Positions 8,742 to 18,268 of a stretch of DNA of 64,000 bases are shown here, one piece after another. The position numbers and the translations under genes were made by a program. The stretch's first letter is position 1; each line of letters begins with the position of its first letter. The DNA lies in NCBI RefSeq assembly GCF_014084045.1, contig NZ_CP043732.1:2170001-2234000 (forward strand), read 5' to 3'. The notes below the pieces were generated by a model. The model ran no database searches, was not told where the DNA came from, and worked only from the letters and a program-made list of their open reading frames with translations. The stretch is from Microbacterium esteraromaticum (GTDB taxonomy: Bacteria > Actinomycetota > Actinomycetes > Actinomycetales > Microbacteriaceae).

Positions 8742-9131
8742 TCAGGAGAGCATCCGGTTCGTCGTCACCGACCGACCCCGGAACTCCGCGACCACGTCGC
8801 CGCCATCGTCTGTCACCGTCACGTCGTAGAGCCCGGTGCGGCCGCTGACCACTCGCCGCACGGCGGTCGCCCGCAGCGTCTGACCCGAGGTCGTCGACTT
8901 CAGGAACGTGATGTCGGCGCCGGCGGCGACAGTGACGCGCTCGTCCTCGTTGCAGGCGATGGCGAAGGCGGTGTCGGCAAGCGAGAAGACCAGCCCGCCG
9001 TGCGTGATCGCGAAGCCGTTCAGCATGTCGTCGCGCACCAGCATCGAGACGACGGCGCGACCCGGCTCGTCGACCTCGACGGCCATGCCGAGCATCGCCG
9101 AGGCCGTGTCGCGGCGCATCATCTCCCTCAC
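8742..9131 (-). CDS. paaI: Hydroxyphenylacetyl-CoA thioesterase PaaI
   Basis: A 129-residue hotdog-fold thioesterase. The PaaI signature NGFAITHGGLVFSLADTAFA (residues about 39-58) contains the conserved Asn, His-Gly-Gly and Asp. PaaI hydrolyses dead-end phenylacetyl-CoA derivatives and releases CoA when the pathway stalls. It is the last gene of the leftward second operon and overlaps the end of paaZ by 4 bp (ATGA). Confidence 0.9.
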   Translation of the reverse strand: MREMMRRDTASAMLGMAVEVDEPGRAVVSMLVRDDMLNGFAITHGGLVFSLADTAFAIACNEDERVTVAAGADITFLKSTTSGQTLRATAVRRVVSGRTGLYDVTVTDDGGDVVAEFRGRSVTTNRMLS

Positions 9132-11197
9132 GCGGCTGCCTGCTCCTTCAGAACCAGCGTCAGCACGTCGTAGGTCGCGACGATCTCGTCGTCCTGATTG
9201 CGGATCACGGCGTCCCAGCGCACCTCGCCGTACTCGTCGGTCTCGCGCGGGGTGATCTGCTTGGCCGTCAGCTGCACCCGGATGCTGTCACCCGGCGAGA
9301 CGGGAGTGATGAAGCGCAGGTTCTCGAGCCCGTAGTTCGCGAGGACAGGGCCCGGCTCCGGATCGACGAACAGTCCCGCCGCCCACGAGACCAGCAGGTA
9401 GCCGTGAGCCACGCGACCGGGGAAGAAGGGGTTCGCCGCCGCCGACTCCTCGTCCATGTGCGCGTAGAACGTGTCGCCGGTGAAGTGCGCGAACGTCTCG
9501 ATGTCGTCGAGCGTCACCTCGCGGGTGGCCGAGGCCACCTGGTCGCCGATGCGCAGCTCGGCGAGCGACTTGCGGAACGGATGCCTGCCATCGGCGTTCG
9601 CCGATGCCCCTGCATGCCACACGCCGGTCAGAGCGGTGAGCATCTCGGGGGAGCCCTGCACGGCGGTGCGCTGCATGTGGTGCAGCACCGCTCGGATGCC
9701 GCCGAGCTCCTCACCACCGCCCGCTCGGCCCGGGCCGCCGTGCACGAGACCCGGAAGGGGAGAGCCGTGCCCGGTGGACGAGCGGGCGTCGTCGCGGTCG
9801 AGCAGCAGCATCCGTCCGTTGAACGGGGCGATGCGCGTCGCGAGCTCGACGGCCTGCGCGGGGTCATGAGTGGCGATGCTCGTCACGAGCGAGCCGCCGC
9901 CGCGGGCGACCAGCGCCGCAGCCTCTGCGGTCGTCGAGTACGTCAGCAGCGACGACACCGGGCCGAACGCCTCCACATCATGCACGGCCTCGGCGCTCGC
10001 GTCGTCGAAACGCAGCAGCAGCGGTGAGACGAAAGCGCCATCGGGGGCCGAGCCGGTAGATCCGTCGGCGAGGCGGACGTCGGGAGCATCGGTCGAGCCG
10101 ACGACGACCCTGCCGCCGGCATCCTGCAGTCGCTGCACCTGGCGCAGCACCTCGTCGCGCTGCGCCGTCGAGGCCAGCGGACCCATGGTCACGCCCTCGG
10201 TGCGCGGGTCGCCGAGCACGGTCTTCTCGGCGATGCGCTGCCGAACGGCGGCGATCACGTCATCGGCTGCGCCTGCGGGCACGATCGCCCGGCGGATCGC
10301 CGTGCACTTCTGGCCCGCCTTCGTGGTCATCTCGGCGACGAGCTGTCGCACGTAGGCGTCGAACTCGGGGGTTCCCTGCACAGCATCCGTGCCGAGCACA
10401 GACGCGTTGATCGAGTCGGTCTCGGCGGTGAAGCGCACGCCGCCGGTCTGCGCGGCCGGATGCAGGCGCAGCCTTTCGGCGGTCGACGCGCTGCCCGTGA
10501 ACCCGACGAGGTCGCCGAGGCGCAGATGGTCGAACAGGTCGGGCACGCTGCCGCTGACCAGCTGCAGCGAACCGTCGGGCAGCAGCCCCGACTCGACGAG
10601 GATGCGCACCATCGCCTCGGCGAGGTATCCGGTCGGGGTGGCGGGCTTCACGAGCGTCGGCATGCCGGCCAGGAACGCGGGCGCGAACTTCTCGAGCGAG
10701 CCCCACACCGGGAAGTTGAAGGCGTTGATCTGCACGGCGACGCCGGGCAGCGTCGTGTACACGTGCCGACCGAGGAAGCTGCCGTCCTTCGACAGCGGCT
10801 CGACGGGACCATCGACGTGCACGCGGCTGTTGGGCAGCTCGCGGCGTCCCTTGCCCGAGTACGAGAACAGCACGCCGATTCCGCCGTCGATGTCGACCCA
10901 CGAGTCGGTCTTCGTGGCTCCGGTGCGCGCCGAGACCGCGTACAGCTCGTCTTTGCGCTCGGTGAGTGCGAGCGCGAACTGCTTGAGCAGCAGGGCGCGC
11001 TGGTGGAAGGTCAGTGCGGCGAGACCGGCGTGACCGTTGGTGCGCGCGTACTCGAGTGCGCCGGCGAGGTCGAGGCCATCGGTCGAGACCCGGGCGACGA
11101 TCTCACCGGTCGACGCGTCGCGGACATCCGTCCCGCCGGCACCGGCAGACGGCGTCCACCACGAGCCCTGGACATAGCTCGGAAGAAAATCGGTCAT
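9128..11197 (-). CDS. paaZ: Bifunctional PaaZ: oxepin-CoA hydrolase / aldehyde dehydrogenase
   Basis: A 689-residue fusion, close to the usual length of PaaZ. The N-terminal aldehyde dehydrogenase half has VGFTGSASTAERLR, FTAETDSINASVLG and the catalytic cysteine segment KAGQKCTAIRRAI. The C-terminal MaoC-like hydratase half has FTGDTFYAHMDEESAAANPF and VAHGYLLVSW. It opens the oxepin ring and oxidises the resulting aldehyde to 3-oxo-5,6-dehydrosuberyl-CoA. The ATG at 11195-11197 overlaps the paaH stop; a longer open frame upstream is a shadow over paaH. Confidence 0.95.
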   Translation of the reverse strand: MTDFLPSYVQGSWWTPSAGAGGTDVRDASTGEIVARVSTDGLDLAGALEYARTNGHAGLAALTFHQRALLLKQFALALTERKDELYAVSARTGATKTDSWVDIDGGIGVLFSYSGKGRRELPNSRVHVDGPVEPLSKDGSFLGRHVYTTLPGVAVQINAFNFPVWGSLEKFAPAFLAGMPTLVKPATPTGYLAEAMVRILVESGLLPDGSLQLVSGSVPDLFDHLRLGDLVGFTGSASTAERLRLHPAAQTGGVRFTAETDSINASVLGTDAVQGTPEFDAYVRQLVAEMTTKAGQKCTAIRRAIVPAGAADDVIAAVRQRIAEKTVLGDPRTEGVTMGPLASTAQRDEVLRQVQRLQDAGGRVVVGSTDAPDVRLADGSTGSAPDGAFVSPLLLRFDDASAEAVHDVEAFGPVSSLLTYSTTAEAAALVARGGGSLVTSIATHDPAQAVELATRIAPFNGRMLLLDRDDARSSTGHGSPLPGLVHGGPGRAGGGEELGGIRAVLHHMQRTAVQGSPEMLTALTGVWHAGASANADGRHPFRKSLAELRIGDQVASATREVTLDDIETFAHFTGDTFYAHMDEESAAANPFFPGRVAHGYLLVSWAAGLFVDPEPGPVLANYGLENLRFITPVSPGDSIRVQLTAKQITPRETDEYGEVRWDAVIRNQDDEIVATYDVLTLVLKEQAAA

Positions 11198-12048
11198 CTC
11201 TCCTCGTTCCACATGTAGAAGCCCTCGCCGCTCTTGCGGCCGAGCTTTCCGGCATCCACCATCCGGCGCAGCAGGGCGGGCGGCTCGAAGCGCGGCCCGA
11301 GCTCGCGCGCGAGCTCCTCGGCGATGCCGAGGCGGACGTCGAGACCGACGACGTCGGTCGTGCGCAGCGGACCCATCGGATGCCGGTACCCCAGCTCCAT
11401 GGCGGCGTCGATGTCGGCGGCATCGCCGACGCCCTCCTCGAGCATCCGGATCGCCTCGAGGCCCAGCAGCACGCCGAGCCGGCTCGACGCGAAGCCGGGG
11501 GAGTCGCGGACGACCACGGGCGTCTTGCGCAGGGTGGCGATCCACTCGCGACCGGCGTCGACGACCGCGCGCTCTGTGCGCTCGCCGACGACGAGCTCGA
11601 CCAGCTTCGACGCGGGCACAGGGTTGAAGAAGTGCAGCCCCAGGAATCGCTCCGGGCGGGTGAGGGCGGCGGCGAGCTCGTCGATCGAGATCGACGAGGT
11701 GTTCGTGGCGAGAACCGCGTCGGCGGCGACGATCTGCTCGATGCGCGCCAGCGCCTCCGCCTTCATCGCACGGTCCTCCGGCACCGCCTCGATGACGAGA
11801 CCGGCCGTCTCGAAGGCCGACGGATCGGCGCTGACGCGGAGCGCGTCGATCACATGCTCCGGCTCGGTCAGGTCACCGCGCTTCACCGAGTTCTCGATGC
11901 TCGTCAGCACGCGCTCGCGCGCTGCATCGGCCGCGGACTCGTCGCGCTCGACGAGGCGCACCCGCGCCCCCGCCAGCAGGAAGGCGTGCGCGATGCCGGC
12001 GCCCATGCGCCCGCCGCCCAGCACGCCGACGGTTCCGGGTACGCTCAT
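11194..12048 (-). CDS. paaH: 3-hydroxyacyl-CoA dehydrogenase PaaH
   Basis: A 284-residue NAD-dependent dehydrogenase. The Rossmann fingerprint GVLGGGRMGAGIAHAFLLAG starts near residue 8. The catalytic segment GLHFFNPVPASKLVELV carries the conserved His and Asn-Pro. Then comes the C-terminal helical domain (SPGFASSRLG, YRHPMGPLRTTDVVGLDVRL). It probably oxidises 3-hydroxyadipyl-CoA to 3-oxoadipyl-CoA in phenylacetate breakdown; the same family includes 3-hydroxybutyryl-CoA dehydrogenases. It overlaps both neighbours by 4 bp. Confidence 0.92.
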   Translation of the reverse strand: MSVPGTVGVLGGGRMGAGIAHAFLLAGARVRLVERDESAADAARERVLTSIENSVKRGDLTEPEHVIDALRVSADPSAFETAGLVIEAVPEDRAMKAEALARIEQIVAADAVLATNTSSISIDELAAALTRPERFLGLHFFNPVPASKLVELVVGERTERAVVDAGREWIATLRKTPVVVRDSPGFASSRLGVLLGLEAIRMLEEGVGDAADIDAAMELGYRHPMGPLRTTDVVGLDVRLGIAEELARELGPRFEPPALLRRMVDAGKLGRKSGEGFYMWNEER

Positions 12049-12857
12049 CGACTCTCTCCTTCGGGCTTCTTCGATGGCTCGGGCTGCTTCGGTGCCTCGG
12101 TCTGCTTCGATGCGTCGGCGCGCTGCGCTCGGCGCTCGAGGAACGCGGTCATGCGCCGGTGCTTCTCATCGCTCTCGAACAGCTCGGCCTGCAGCTCGAG
12201 CTCGATCGCCGGGTGCTGGCCCGCCGGCGCGAGCAGGGCGCGCTTGGTGAGCTCGGTCGCTCGCGCGCCGTTCGTGCAGATGCGGTCGGCGAGGGCATGC
12301 GCGGCGCCGATCAGCTCGTCCGGTTCGTGCAGCGACGACAGCAGCCCCCAGGCGAGCGCCTCCTCGGCATCGAGGGTGCGACCGGTCAGCAGCAGCTCGC
12401 TCGCGCGCGCGTGACCGACGATCTCGGGCAGTCGCCAGGTCGCGCCGGCTGCGGCGATGATGCCGAGGCCCGTCTCGGGGTTGCCCATGCGCACCCGGGG
12501 CGTGCCGATCCGGATGTCGGCGGCGTAGGCGAGCTCTGCGCCGCCGCCCAGCGCGTATCCGTCGACGGCCGCGATCACCGGCATCGGCAGCTCGCGGATC
12601 CGGCGGAACACACTCGAGTTGATGCCTCGGCGGGCATCATCGGCGGTGCGATCGCGCAGCTGACGGATGTCGGCGCCCGAGGCGAAGACACCCTCCGCGC
12701 CGGTGATGATGAGCACGCGCGGACTGGTCTCGAGCTCGGCGCACACGGCATGCAGCTCGTCGACCATCGCCTGGTCGATCGCGTTGCGCACGGCCGGGCG
12801 GTCGAGCGTCACGAGGGTCCGGTCGTCGCGCGCCTCGATCCGAAGAGCCTCAGCCAT
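12045..12857 (-). CDS. paaF: Enoyl-CoA hydratase PaaF
   Basis: A 270-residue crotonase. It shows GAEGVFASGADIRQL (oxyanion hole) and DGYALGGGAELAYAADIRIG, then NPETGLGIIAAAGATWRLP, where Glu occupies one of the usual catalytic positions. Expected to hydrate 2,3-dehydroadipyl-CoA. The C-terminal 25 residues are a low-complexity charged tail rich in Lys, Pro and Glu, not typical of the family. It overlaps the thiolase gene upstream (12850-12857) and paaH downstream. Confidence 0.9.
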   Translation of the reverse strand: MAEALRIEARDDRTLVTLDRPAVRNAIDQAMVDELHAVCAELETSPRVLIITGAEGVFASGADIRQLRDRTADDARRGINSSVFRRIRELPMPVIAAVDGYALGGGAELAYAADIRIGTPRVRMGNPETGLGIIAAAGATWRLPEIVGHARASELLLTGRTLDAEEALAWGLLSSLHEPDELIGAAHALADRICTNGARATELTKRALLAPAGQHPAIELELQAELFESDEKHRRMTAFLERRAQRADASKQTEAPKQPEPSKKPEGESR

Positions 12858-14040
12858 CGACGCGCTCCACGATCATCGCGGTGCCCTGACCGACGCCGAC
12901 GCACATCGTCGCGAGGCCGTACCGCACGTTCTCGCGCTCCATGCGACCGAGCAGGGTGACCAGCAGCCGCGAGCCGCTGGATCCGAGCGGATGCCCGAGG
13001 GCGATCGCTCCGCCGTCGGCGTTCACGATCTCGGGATCGAGCCCGAGGCGGCGCATGCAGGCGAGGGACTGCGACGCGAACGCCTCGTTGAGCTCGACCG
13101 CGCCGATGTCGGTGACGCTCAACCCCGCCTTGCGCAGCGCCTTCTCGGTGGCGGGGACGGGGCCGAGCCCCATGATCTCGGGGGCAAGCGCCGCGCTCGC
13201 CGCGACGACGATGCGCGCCCGGGGGCGCAGCCCGTGCCTGGCGACGGCGTCCGCGCCCGCGACGACGATCGCAGAGGCGCCGTCGTTGAGCGAGCTGGCG
13301 TTGCCCGCCGTGACGACCTCGCCGCCCGCCACGACGGGGCGCAGCGCGCTGAGCGCCTCGATCGAGGTCTCGCGTCGCGGCCCCTCGTCGGTGTCGACCA
13401 CGCCGCGGCCCGTGTCGACTGCGACGATCTCGTGCGCGAGCCTGCCTGCGTCGATCGCGGCGACTGCGCGCTGGTGGCTGCGCAGGGCGAAGGCGTCGGC
13501 ATCCGCCCGGCTGATGCCGTCGATCCGCGCGACCTCCTCCGCCGTCTCGGGCATCGAGAAGGTCGCCTTCTCCCGCGCGAGGAGGCGGGGGTTCGGGAAC
13601 CGCCAGCCGATTGAGGTGTCGTAGGCATCGCCGGGCTTGCCCCATGCTCGGGCGGGCTTGGCCTGCACCCAGGGGGCGCGGGTCATCGACTCGACGCCGC
13701 CGGCGACCATCAGGTCGGCGTCGCCGGCCCTGACGGCCTGCGACGCCAGTGCGATCGCCGACATGCCGGATGCGCACAGGCGGTTGACCGTGAGTCCGGG
13801 GACGCTGTCGGGCAGTCCTGCGAGCAGCACGGCCATGCGGGCCACGTTGCGGTTGTCTTCGCCCGCCTGGTTCGCGGCTCCCAGGATGACCTCGTCGAGG
13901 GCATCCGCCGGGACTCCCGCGCGCGAGACCGCCTCGCCGACGACGAGAGCCGCGAGGTCATCCGGCCTGACAGCGGCAAGGGCGCCGCCGTAGCGTCCGA
14001 CGGGCGTTCGCACGCCGCCGACGAGGAACGCATCGGTCAT
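12850..14040 (-). CDS. paaJ: 3-oxoadipyl-CoA / acetyl-CoA thiolase PaaJ
   Basis: A 396-residue thiolase. The nucleophilic cysteine is in NRLCASGMSAI (about residue 90). The other active-site segments are GGVESMTRAP, NEAFASQSL, NADGGAIALGHPLGSSGSR and CVGVGQGTAM. In the phenylacetate pathway PaaJ performs the two thiolytic steps yielding acetyl-CoA and succinyl-CoA. The ATG at 14038-14040 overlaps the E2 stop (TGATG). The frame is open further upstream, but only across the broken E2 gene. Confidence 0.94.
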   Translation of the reverse strand: MTDAFLVGGVRTPVGRYGGALAAVRPDDLAALVVGEAVSRAGVPADALDEVILGAANQAGEDNRNVARMAVLLAGLPDSVPGLTVNRLCASGMSAIALASQAVRAGDADLMVAGGVESMTRAPWVQAKPARAWGKPGDAYDTSIGWRFPNPRLLAREKATFSMPETAEEVARIDGISRADADAFALRSHQRAVAAIDAGRLAHEIVAVDTGRGVVDTDEGPRRETSIEALSALRPVVAGGEVVTAGNASSLNDGASAIVVAGADAVARHGLRPRARIVVAASAALAPEIMGLGPVPATEKALRKAGLSVTDIGAVELNEAFASQSLACMRRLGLDPEIVNADGGAIALGHPLGSSGSRLLVTLLGRMERENVRYGLATMCVGVGQGTAMIVERVDG

Positions 14041-15515
14041 CAGATCCTCCCGAACGCGCGCAGCGGGTGCTCGAACAGCTCGACCACGCGGCGCAGGAAG
14101 CCGGCTGCGTACCCACCGTCGCACACACGGTGATCGAAGACGAGCGACAGCTGCGCGATGCGTCGTGCCACGATCTGCCCGTCGACGACCCACGGCCTCT
14201 CGATCATGCGGCCGATGCCGAGTATCGCGACCTCGGGGTGGTTGATGATCGCGGCCGAGCCATCGACGCCGAAGCCGCCGTAGTTGTTGAGCGTGAAGGT
14301 CGATCCCTGCAGGCGCTCCGCCGGCATCCGGCCGGCGCGGGCGGTCTCGGCGAGCTCGCGCAGCTGCGCGTCGAGTGCGTCGACGGTCAGCTCGTGCGCA
14401 CGGGGGATCACGGGCACCATCAGGCCACGAGGGGTGTCGGCGGCCACTCCGAGATTCACCCCGTCGAACGTGACGATCTCTGAGCCGTCGTCGCTGAGGC
14501 GCGACGCCAGCAGGGGGAACTCCGCCAGCGCGATCAGGGTGAACCGTGCCACGAGCGCGGTGAGCGACGGAGCGCGCCCGCCCTCGGGGCCATGCCCGAA
14601 CGCGCCTGCCACAGCTCGGTCGCATCGACGTCGACCCACACCGTCGCCTCGGGGATCTCGGCACGGCTGCGGCTCAGGGTGGCGCTGATCGCCTTGCGCA
14701 TCGGCGAGAGGCGCTCGCGCGCGGCGACGGCGAGGCCGTCGACGATCTCGCCGGAGGCGCGGGATGCCTGCGGCCGCACTCCGGATGCCTGCGGCATGAC
14801 GCCTTCGAGGGCGTTCGCGGCACGAAGCACATCGGCGCGGGTGATCGCACCGTCGGATCCTGTCGCCTGGATCTGACGCACGTCCACGCCCAGGTCGCGT
14901 GCCAGCCGGCGCACGATGGGCGAGCGCACCGCCACGGTGCGCTGCTGCGCGACGTCGACAGCACGCGACGTCGCCGAGGGCGCGGGCTGTTCGCGTGACG
15001 AAGCCGTGCGCTCGCCGAGGTCCCGTTCACTTGACGGGGCGGCAGGGGCTGCGGGGCCGGCGGGGCCGGCGGGGCGGCAGGGGCGGCAGGCGCTGCGGGA
15101 GCGGAGGTGGGGCGGGATGCGCGGGCACGCCGACGGCCCGATGAGGTGCGCTCCGTGGTGCCGTAGCCGATCAGGACGTTGCCCGATCCGGCGCGCTCCT
15201 CTGTGCGATAGGCCTCTTTCTCGGTCGTCTCGGCCCTCTTCGAGGCGACAGGGGCATCCGAGGTTGCGGAGTCCGCGACCTCGAGCACCGGCGCGCCGAC
15301 CGCGATCACATCTCCCGGCTCGCCGTGCAGCGCCGTGATGACCCCGCGAACGGCGAGGGCAGCTCGACCACGCTCTTGGCGGTCTCGACCTCGGCGATCG
15401 CCTGGTCGGTCGTGATCGTGTCGCCGACCTTCACGAGCCACTGCACGAGACCGGCCTCGGTGAGACCCTCGCCGAGATCGGGCAGGCGGAACACCTGTGC
15501 TGTCGCCGTCGTCAT
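14040..15515 (-). pseudogene. bkdC: Branched-chain-type 2-oxoacid dehydrogenase E2 (lipoyl acyltransferase), three frameshifts
   Basis: All domains of an E2 acyltransferase are present but in shifting frames. The lipoyl domain has VETAKSVVE with the lipoylated Lys at residue 47. A Pro/Ala linker follows, then an E1/E3-binding domain (SPIVRRLARDLGVDV) and a catalytic domain with DHRVCDGG. Frames change near 15342-15345, about 15071-15074 and 14596-14599. At each point the plus strand has a run of four identical G or C bases, and adding one base restores the expected protein. The restored gene would encode about 492 residues. Sequence error is more likely than true decay, because both neighbours overlap it correctly. 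Confidence 0.85.
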
Positions 15516-16573
15516 CGTGCCGCCTCCTCATCGTCGGGGTACAGCGAGTCGATGGCATCCAGCACCCGGTCGGCATCGGGCAGATACCAGTGCTCGAGCT
15601 TCGGCGGCGCGAACGGGGTGTCGAACCCCGTCACCCGGCGCACCGGGGCCTCGAGGTGCTCGAAGCAGCGCTCGAAGACCCGCGCCTGGATCTCGCTCGC
15701 GACGCTCGCGTAGCCCGGCGCCTCGGCGACGACCACGGCGCGGCCGGTGGCGCGCACGGCTGCCGTCACCGTCGCGTCGTCGAACGGCGAGAGCGAGCGC
15801 ACATCGATCACCTGCACGCTGCGGCCCTCCTCGGCCGCGATCTCGGCGGCCTCCAGGGCCACAGGCACCATCGCGGCGTAGGCGAGCACGGTCACGTCGG
15901 TGCCGTCGCGGGCGATCCGGGCCGTCCCCAGGTCGGCGGTGATCGAGGTGTCGACCTCGCCCTTCGTCCAGTACAGCTTCTTGGGCTCGAGGAAGATCAC
16001 AGGGTCGGCCGAGGCGATCGCGGCGCGCAGCATCGAGTAGGCGTCCTGCGGGGTCGACGGCGAGACCACCGTGAGGCCCGGCGTATGCGCGTAGTAGGCC
16101 TCGGACGAGTCGCAGTGGTGCTCCACACCGCCGATGCCACCGCCGAACGGGATGCGGATGACCAGCGGCATCCGCATCGATCCGCGCGTTCGGTTGCCGA
16201 ACTTGGCTACCTGGCTGACGACCTGTTCGAACGCGGGCAGGGCGAAGGCGTCGAACTGCATCTCGACGACCGGCCGCATCCCGTTCATCGCCATGCCGAC
16301 CGCGGTCCCGACGATGCCTGCCTCGGCCAGCGGGGTGTCGAAGCAGCGGTCCTCGCCGAAGCGCTCGGCCAGTCCGTCGGTGATGCGGAAGACGCCGCCG
16401 AGCGCGCCCACGTCCTCGCCGTACACGACGACGGCGGGGTCGTCCTGGATCGCGTCTGCGAGGGCGCGGTTGAGCGCCGCGGCCATGGTCATCGTCCCGA
16501 CGACGTGCGGTGCCGCGTCGAACCGATCGCTCTCGGGTGCGATCGCGCCGTCGTGGGTCTCTCGAAGGGTCAT
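15512..16573 (-). CDS. bkdB: 2-oxoacid dehydrogenase E1 component, beta subunit
   Basis: A 353-residue transketolase-like E1 beta subunit. It has [60 protein letters not shown] and the C-terminal domain [15 protein letters not shown]. With E1 alpha it decarboxylates a 2-oxoacid using thiamine diphosphate and hands the acyl group to E2. The start overlaps the E1 alpha stop (ATGA); an internal start at [11 protein letters not shown] would match shorter relatives. No E3 gene is in the window. Confidence 0.93.
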   Translation of the reverse strand: MTLRETHDGAIAPESDRFDAAPHVVGTMTMAAALNRALADAIQDDPAVVVYGEDVGALGGVFRITDGLAERFGEDRCFDTPLAEAGIVGTAVGMAMNGMRPVVEMQFDAFALPAFEQVVSQVAKFGNRTRGSMRMPLVIRIPFGGGIGGVEHHCDSSEAYYAHTPGLTVVSPSTPQDAYSMLRAAIASADPVIFLEPKKLYWTKGEVDTSITADLGTARIARDGTDVTVLAYAAMVPVALEAAEIAAEEGRSVQVIDVRSLSPFDDATVTAAVRATGRAVVVAEAPGYASVASEIQARVFERCFEHLEAPVRRVTGFDTPFAPPKLEHWYLPDADRVLDAIDSLYPDDEEAAR

Positions 16574-17673
16574 GCTCGTCCTCCTGCGTCAGAGAGCGCT
16601 TCGCGGTCGATCTCGCTCTTCAGCATCTGCCACTGCTCGTCCAGCTGCGTCGATCGCTCGGCGGTGACGAAGCGGAACAGGTCCTCGGGGTCGAGATCCG
16701 CATCGGTGTTCAGAGCCGCGCGCAGGGCGCCGGCGATCTCCTCCGCACCCTCGGCGAAGCGCTGCTCATCGTCGTCGGAGAGGGCGCCGCGTGCGACCAG
16801 ATTCGCCCGAAGCCGGGTGACCGGATCGCGTTCGATCCAGGCCTGAACCTCCTCGCGCTCGCGGTAGCGCGTGTCGTCGTCGGCATTGGTGTGCGCCTGC
16901 ATGCGGTAGGTGTGCGCCTCGACCAGCGAGGGTCCGCCGCCGCTGCGGGCTCGCTCGACGGCCTCGTCGAGCACGGCGAGCACCGCGGCGACGTCATTGC
17001 CGTCGACGCGCTGTCCTGGCATCCCGTATCCGATCGCCTTGTGCGCCAGCGACGGAGCCGCGCTCTGCCTGGCGAGCGGCACCGAGATGGCGAACTCGTT
17101 GTTCTGCACGAAGAACACCACGGGTACGTGGAACACCGCTGCGAAGTTCATCGCCTCATGGAAGTCGCCCTCGCTGGTGGCGCCGTCGCCGCAGAGCGCG
17201 AGGACCACGGTGTCCTCGCCGCGGTGCCTGGCCGCCTGCGCAAAGCCGACCGCGTGCAGCAGCTGCGTCGCCAGGGGCGTCGCCTGCGGGGCGACGTGGT
17301 GCTCGGCGGGGTCGTAGCCGCCGTGCCAGTCGCCCTTGAGTAGCACCATCGCGTCGGCCGGCGATACTCCTCGCCCGATCACGGCCACGGCATCGCGGTA
17401 GGTGGGGAAGAGCCAGTCGCGCTCCTCCAGCGCCAGGGCGGCCGCCACCTGACATGCCTCCTGGCCGTGCGACGACGGGTACACGGCAAGGCGTCCCTGA
17501 CGAACGAGAGCGCTCGCCTGATCGTTGATGCGGCGTCCCTCGACGAGAGCGCGATACGCCTCGCGCAGCCTCTCGACGTCGGGTGCGCGGTAGCGGGAGT
17601 CCTCGATGCTCTCACCGCGCGGGTCGATCAGGCACACGGGGGTGTCGCGGGGGAGCAGGTCGTCATGCGTCAT
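16570..17673 (-). CDS. bkdA: 2-oxoacid dehydrogenase E1 component, alpha subunit
   Basis: A 367-residue E1 alpha subunit. The thiamine-diphosphate motif runs from GDG (residues 162-164) to NN (191-192). Other family segments are PSSHGQEACQVAAALAL, FPTYRDAV and HTYRMQAHTNADDDTRYR, the last containing the phosphorylation-loop region. This points to the branched-chain/acetoin/pyruvate class; exact substrate cannot be read from sequence. First gene of the operon that continues into phenylacetate genes. A divergent Lrp gene and a PaaR-like site lie upstream. Confidence 0.93.
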   Translation of the reverse strand: MTHDDLLPRDTPVCLIDPRGESIEDSRYRAPDVERLREAYRALVEGRRINDQASALVRQGRLAVYPSSHGQEACQVAAALALEERDWLFPTYRDAVAVIGRGVSPADAMVLLKGDWHGGYDPAEHHVAPQATPLATQLLHAVGFAQAARHRGEDTVVLALCGDGATSEGDFHEAMNFAAVFHVPVVFFVQNNEFAISVPLARQSAAPSLAHKAIGYGMPGQRVDGNDVAAVLAVLDEAVERARSGGGPSLVEAHTYRMQAHTNADDDTRYREREEVQAWIERDPVTRLRANLVARGALSDDDEQRFAEGAEEIAGALRAALNTDADLDPEDLFRFVTAERSTQLDEQWQMLKSEIDREALSDAGGRA

Positions 17674-17750
17674 CCGGTTCGCCTTCCTTGCCGAACGTGA
17701 GGTGCCCTCAGCATGCCCCCTTATCGTCAGTCGTCCAACGTCTGCGCTGA

Positions 17751-17772
17751 ATTGCCGAACGATTGGTCAGCT
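17751..17772. promoter_or_regulatory. Second, weaker PaaR-like operator
   Basis: On the minus strand this reads CTGACCAATCGTTCGGCAAT in its core. It matches 12 of 16 fixed positions of the PaaR consensus used for the site at 6375. It lies between the divergent E1 alpha (start 17673) and Lrp (start 17828) genes. The match alone is modest. The support is that both phenylacetate-related operons carry such a site at their heads. Confidence 0.4.
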
Positions 17773-17827
17773 ATTGCGTCGAGAAGCTGCAGAGTGTCAG
17801 GATTCAGTGACGGAAAGTGAGGGTGCA

Positions 17828-18265
17828 ATGGCAGACCTGGATGCCACGGATCGCGCGATACTCGCCGAGCTGCGCCGAGACGCGCGGGCCTCGATGACGC
17901 ACATCGCCGAGAGCGTGCACATCTCGCGCGCGGGCGCGCATGCGCGCATCAAGCGGCTGACCGAGGCAGGCGTCATCGCCGGATACACGGTGCGCACCGA
18001 CCCGGTGCAGCTGGGGCATCACGCCTCGGCCTACGTCATGCTGGCGATCGAGCAGGCCACCTGGCAAGACGTCCAGACGCGCCTTCGCGCCATCCCCGAA
18101 GTCGAGCACATGGCTCTGGTCGGCGGCGACTTCGACGTCATCCTGCTCGTGCGGGCAAGCGACGCACGCGACCTGCGCCGCATAGTGCTCGAGGACATCC
18201 AGGCGATCCCGTCGATCCGATCGACGCGCACCACGCTGATCTTCGAGGACTTCAGCCGGGAGTGA
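17828..18265 (+). CDS. Lrp/AsnC-family transcriptional regulator
   Basis: A 145-residue regulator. The N-terminal winged helix-turn-helix (DATDRAILAELRRDARASM ... SRAGAHARIKRLTEAGVI) is followed by a RAM ligand-binding domain (AYVMLAIEQATWQDV, VGGDFDVILLVRA). The ATG at 17828 is preceded by GTGAGGG at good spacing. It is divergent from the 2-oxoacid dehydrogenase/paa operon. Lrp-type proteins often control such bkd genes in response to branched-chain or aromatic amino acids, so a BkdR-like role is inferred. Confidence 0.9.
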   Translation: MADLDATDRAILAELRRDARASMTHIAESVHISRAGAHARIKRLTEAGVIAGYTVRTDPVQLGHHASAYVMLAIEQATWQDVQTRLRAIPEVEHMALVGGDFDVILLVRASDARDLRRIVLEDIQAIPSIRSTRTTLIFEDFSRE

Positions 18266-18268
18266 GTG

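Noticed and set aside
14040-15515. Programmed frameshifting in the E2 gene
   Set aside because: Three shifts in one gene at plain four-base G/C runs, and the same pattern in unrelated genes, fit sequence error better than recoding. No stimulatory structure was evident.
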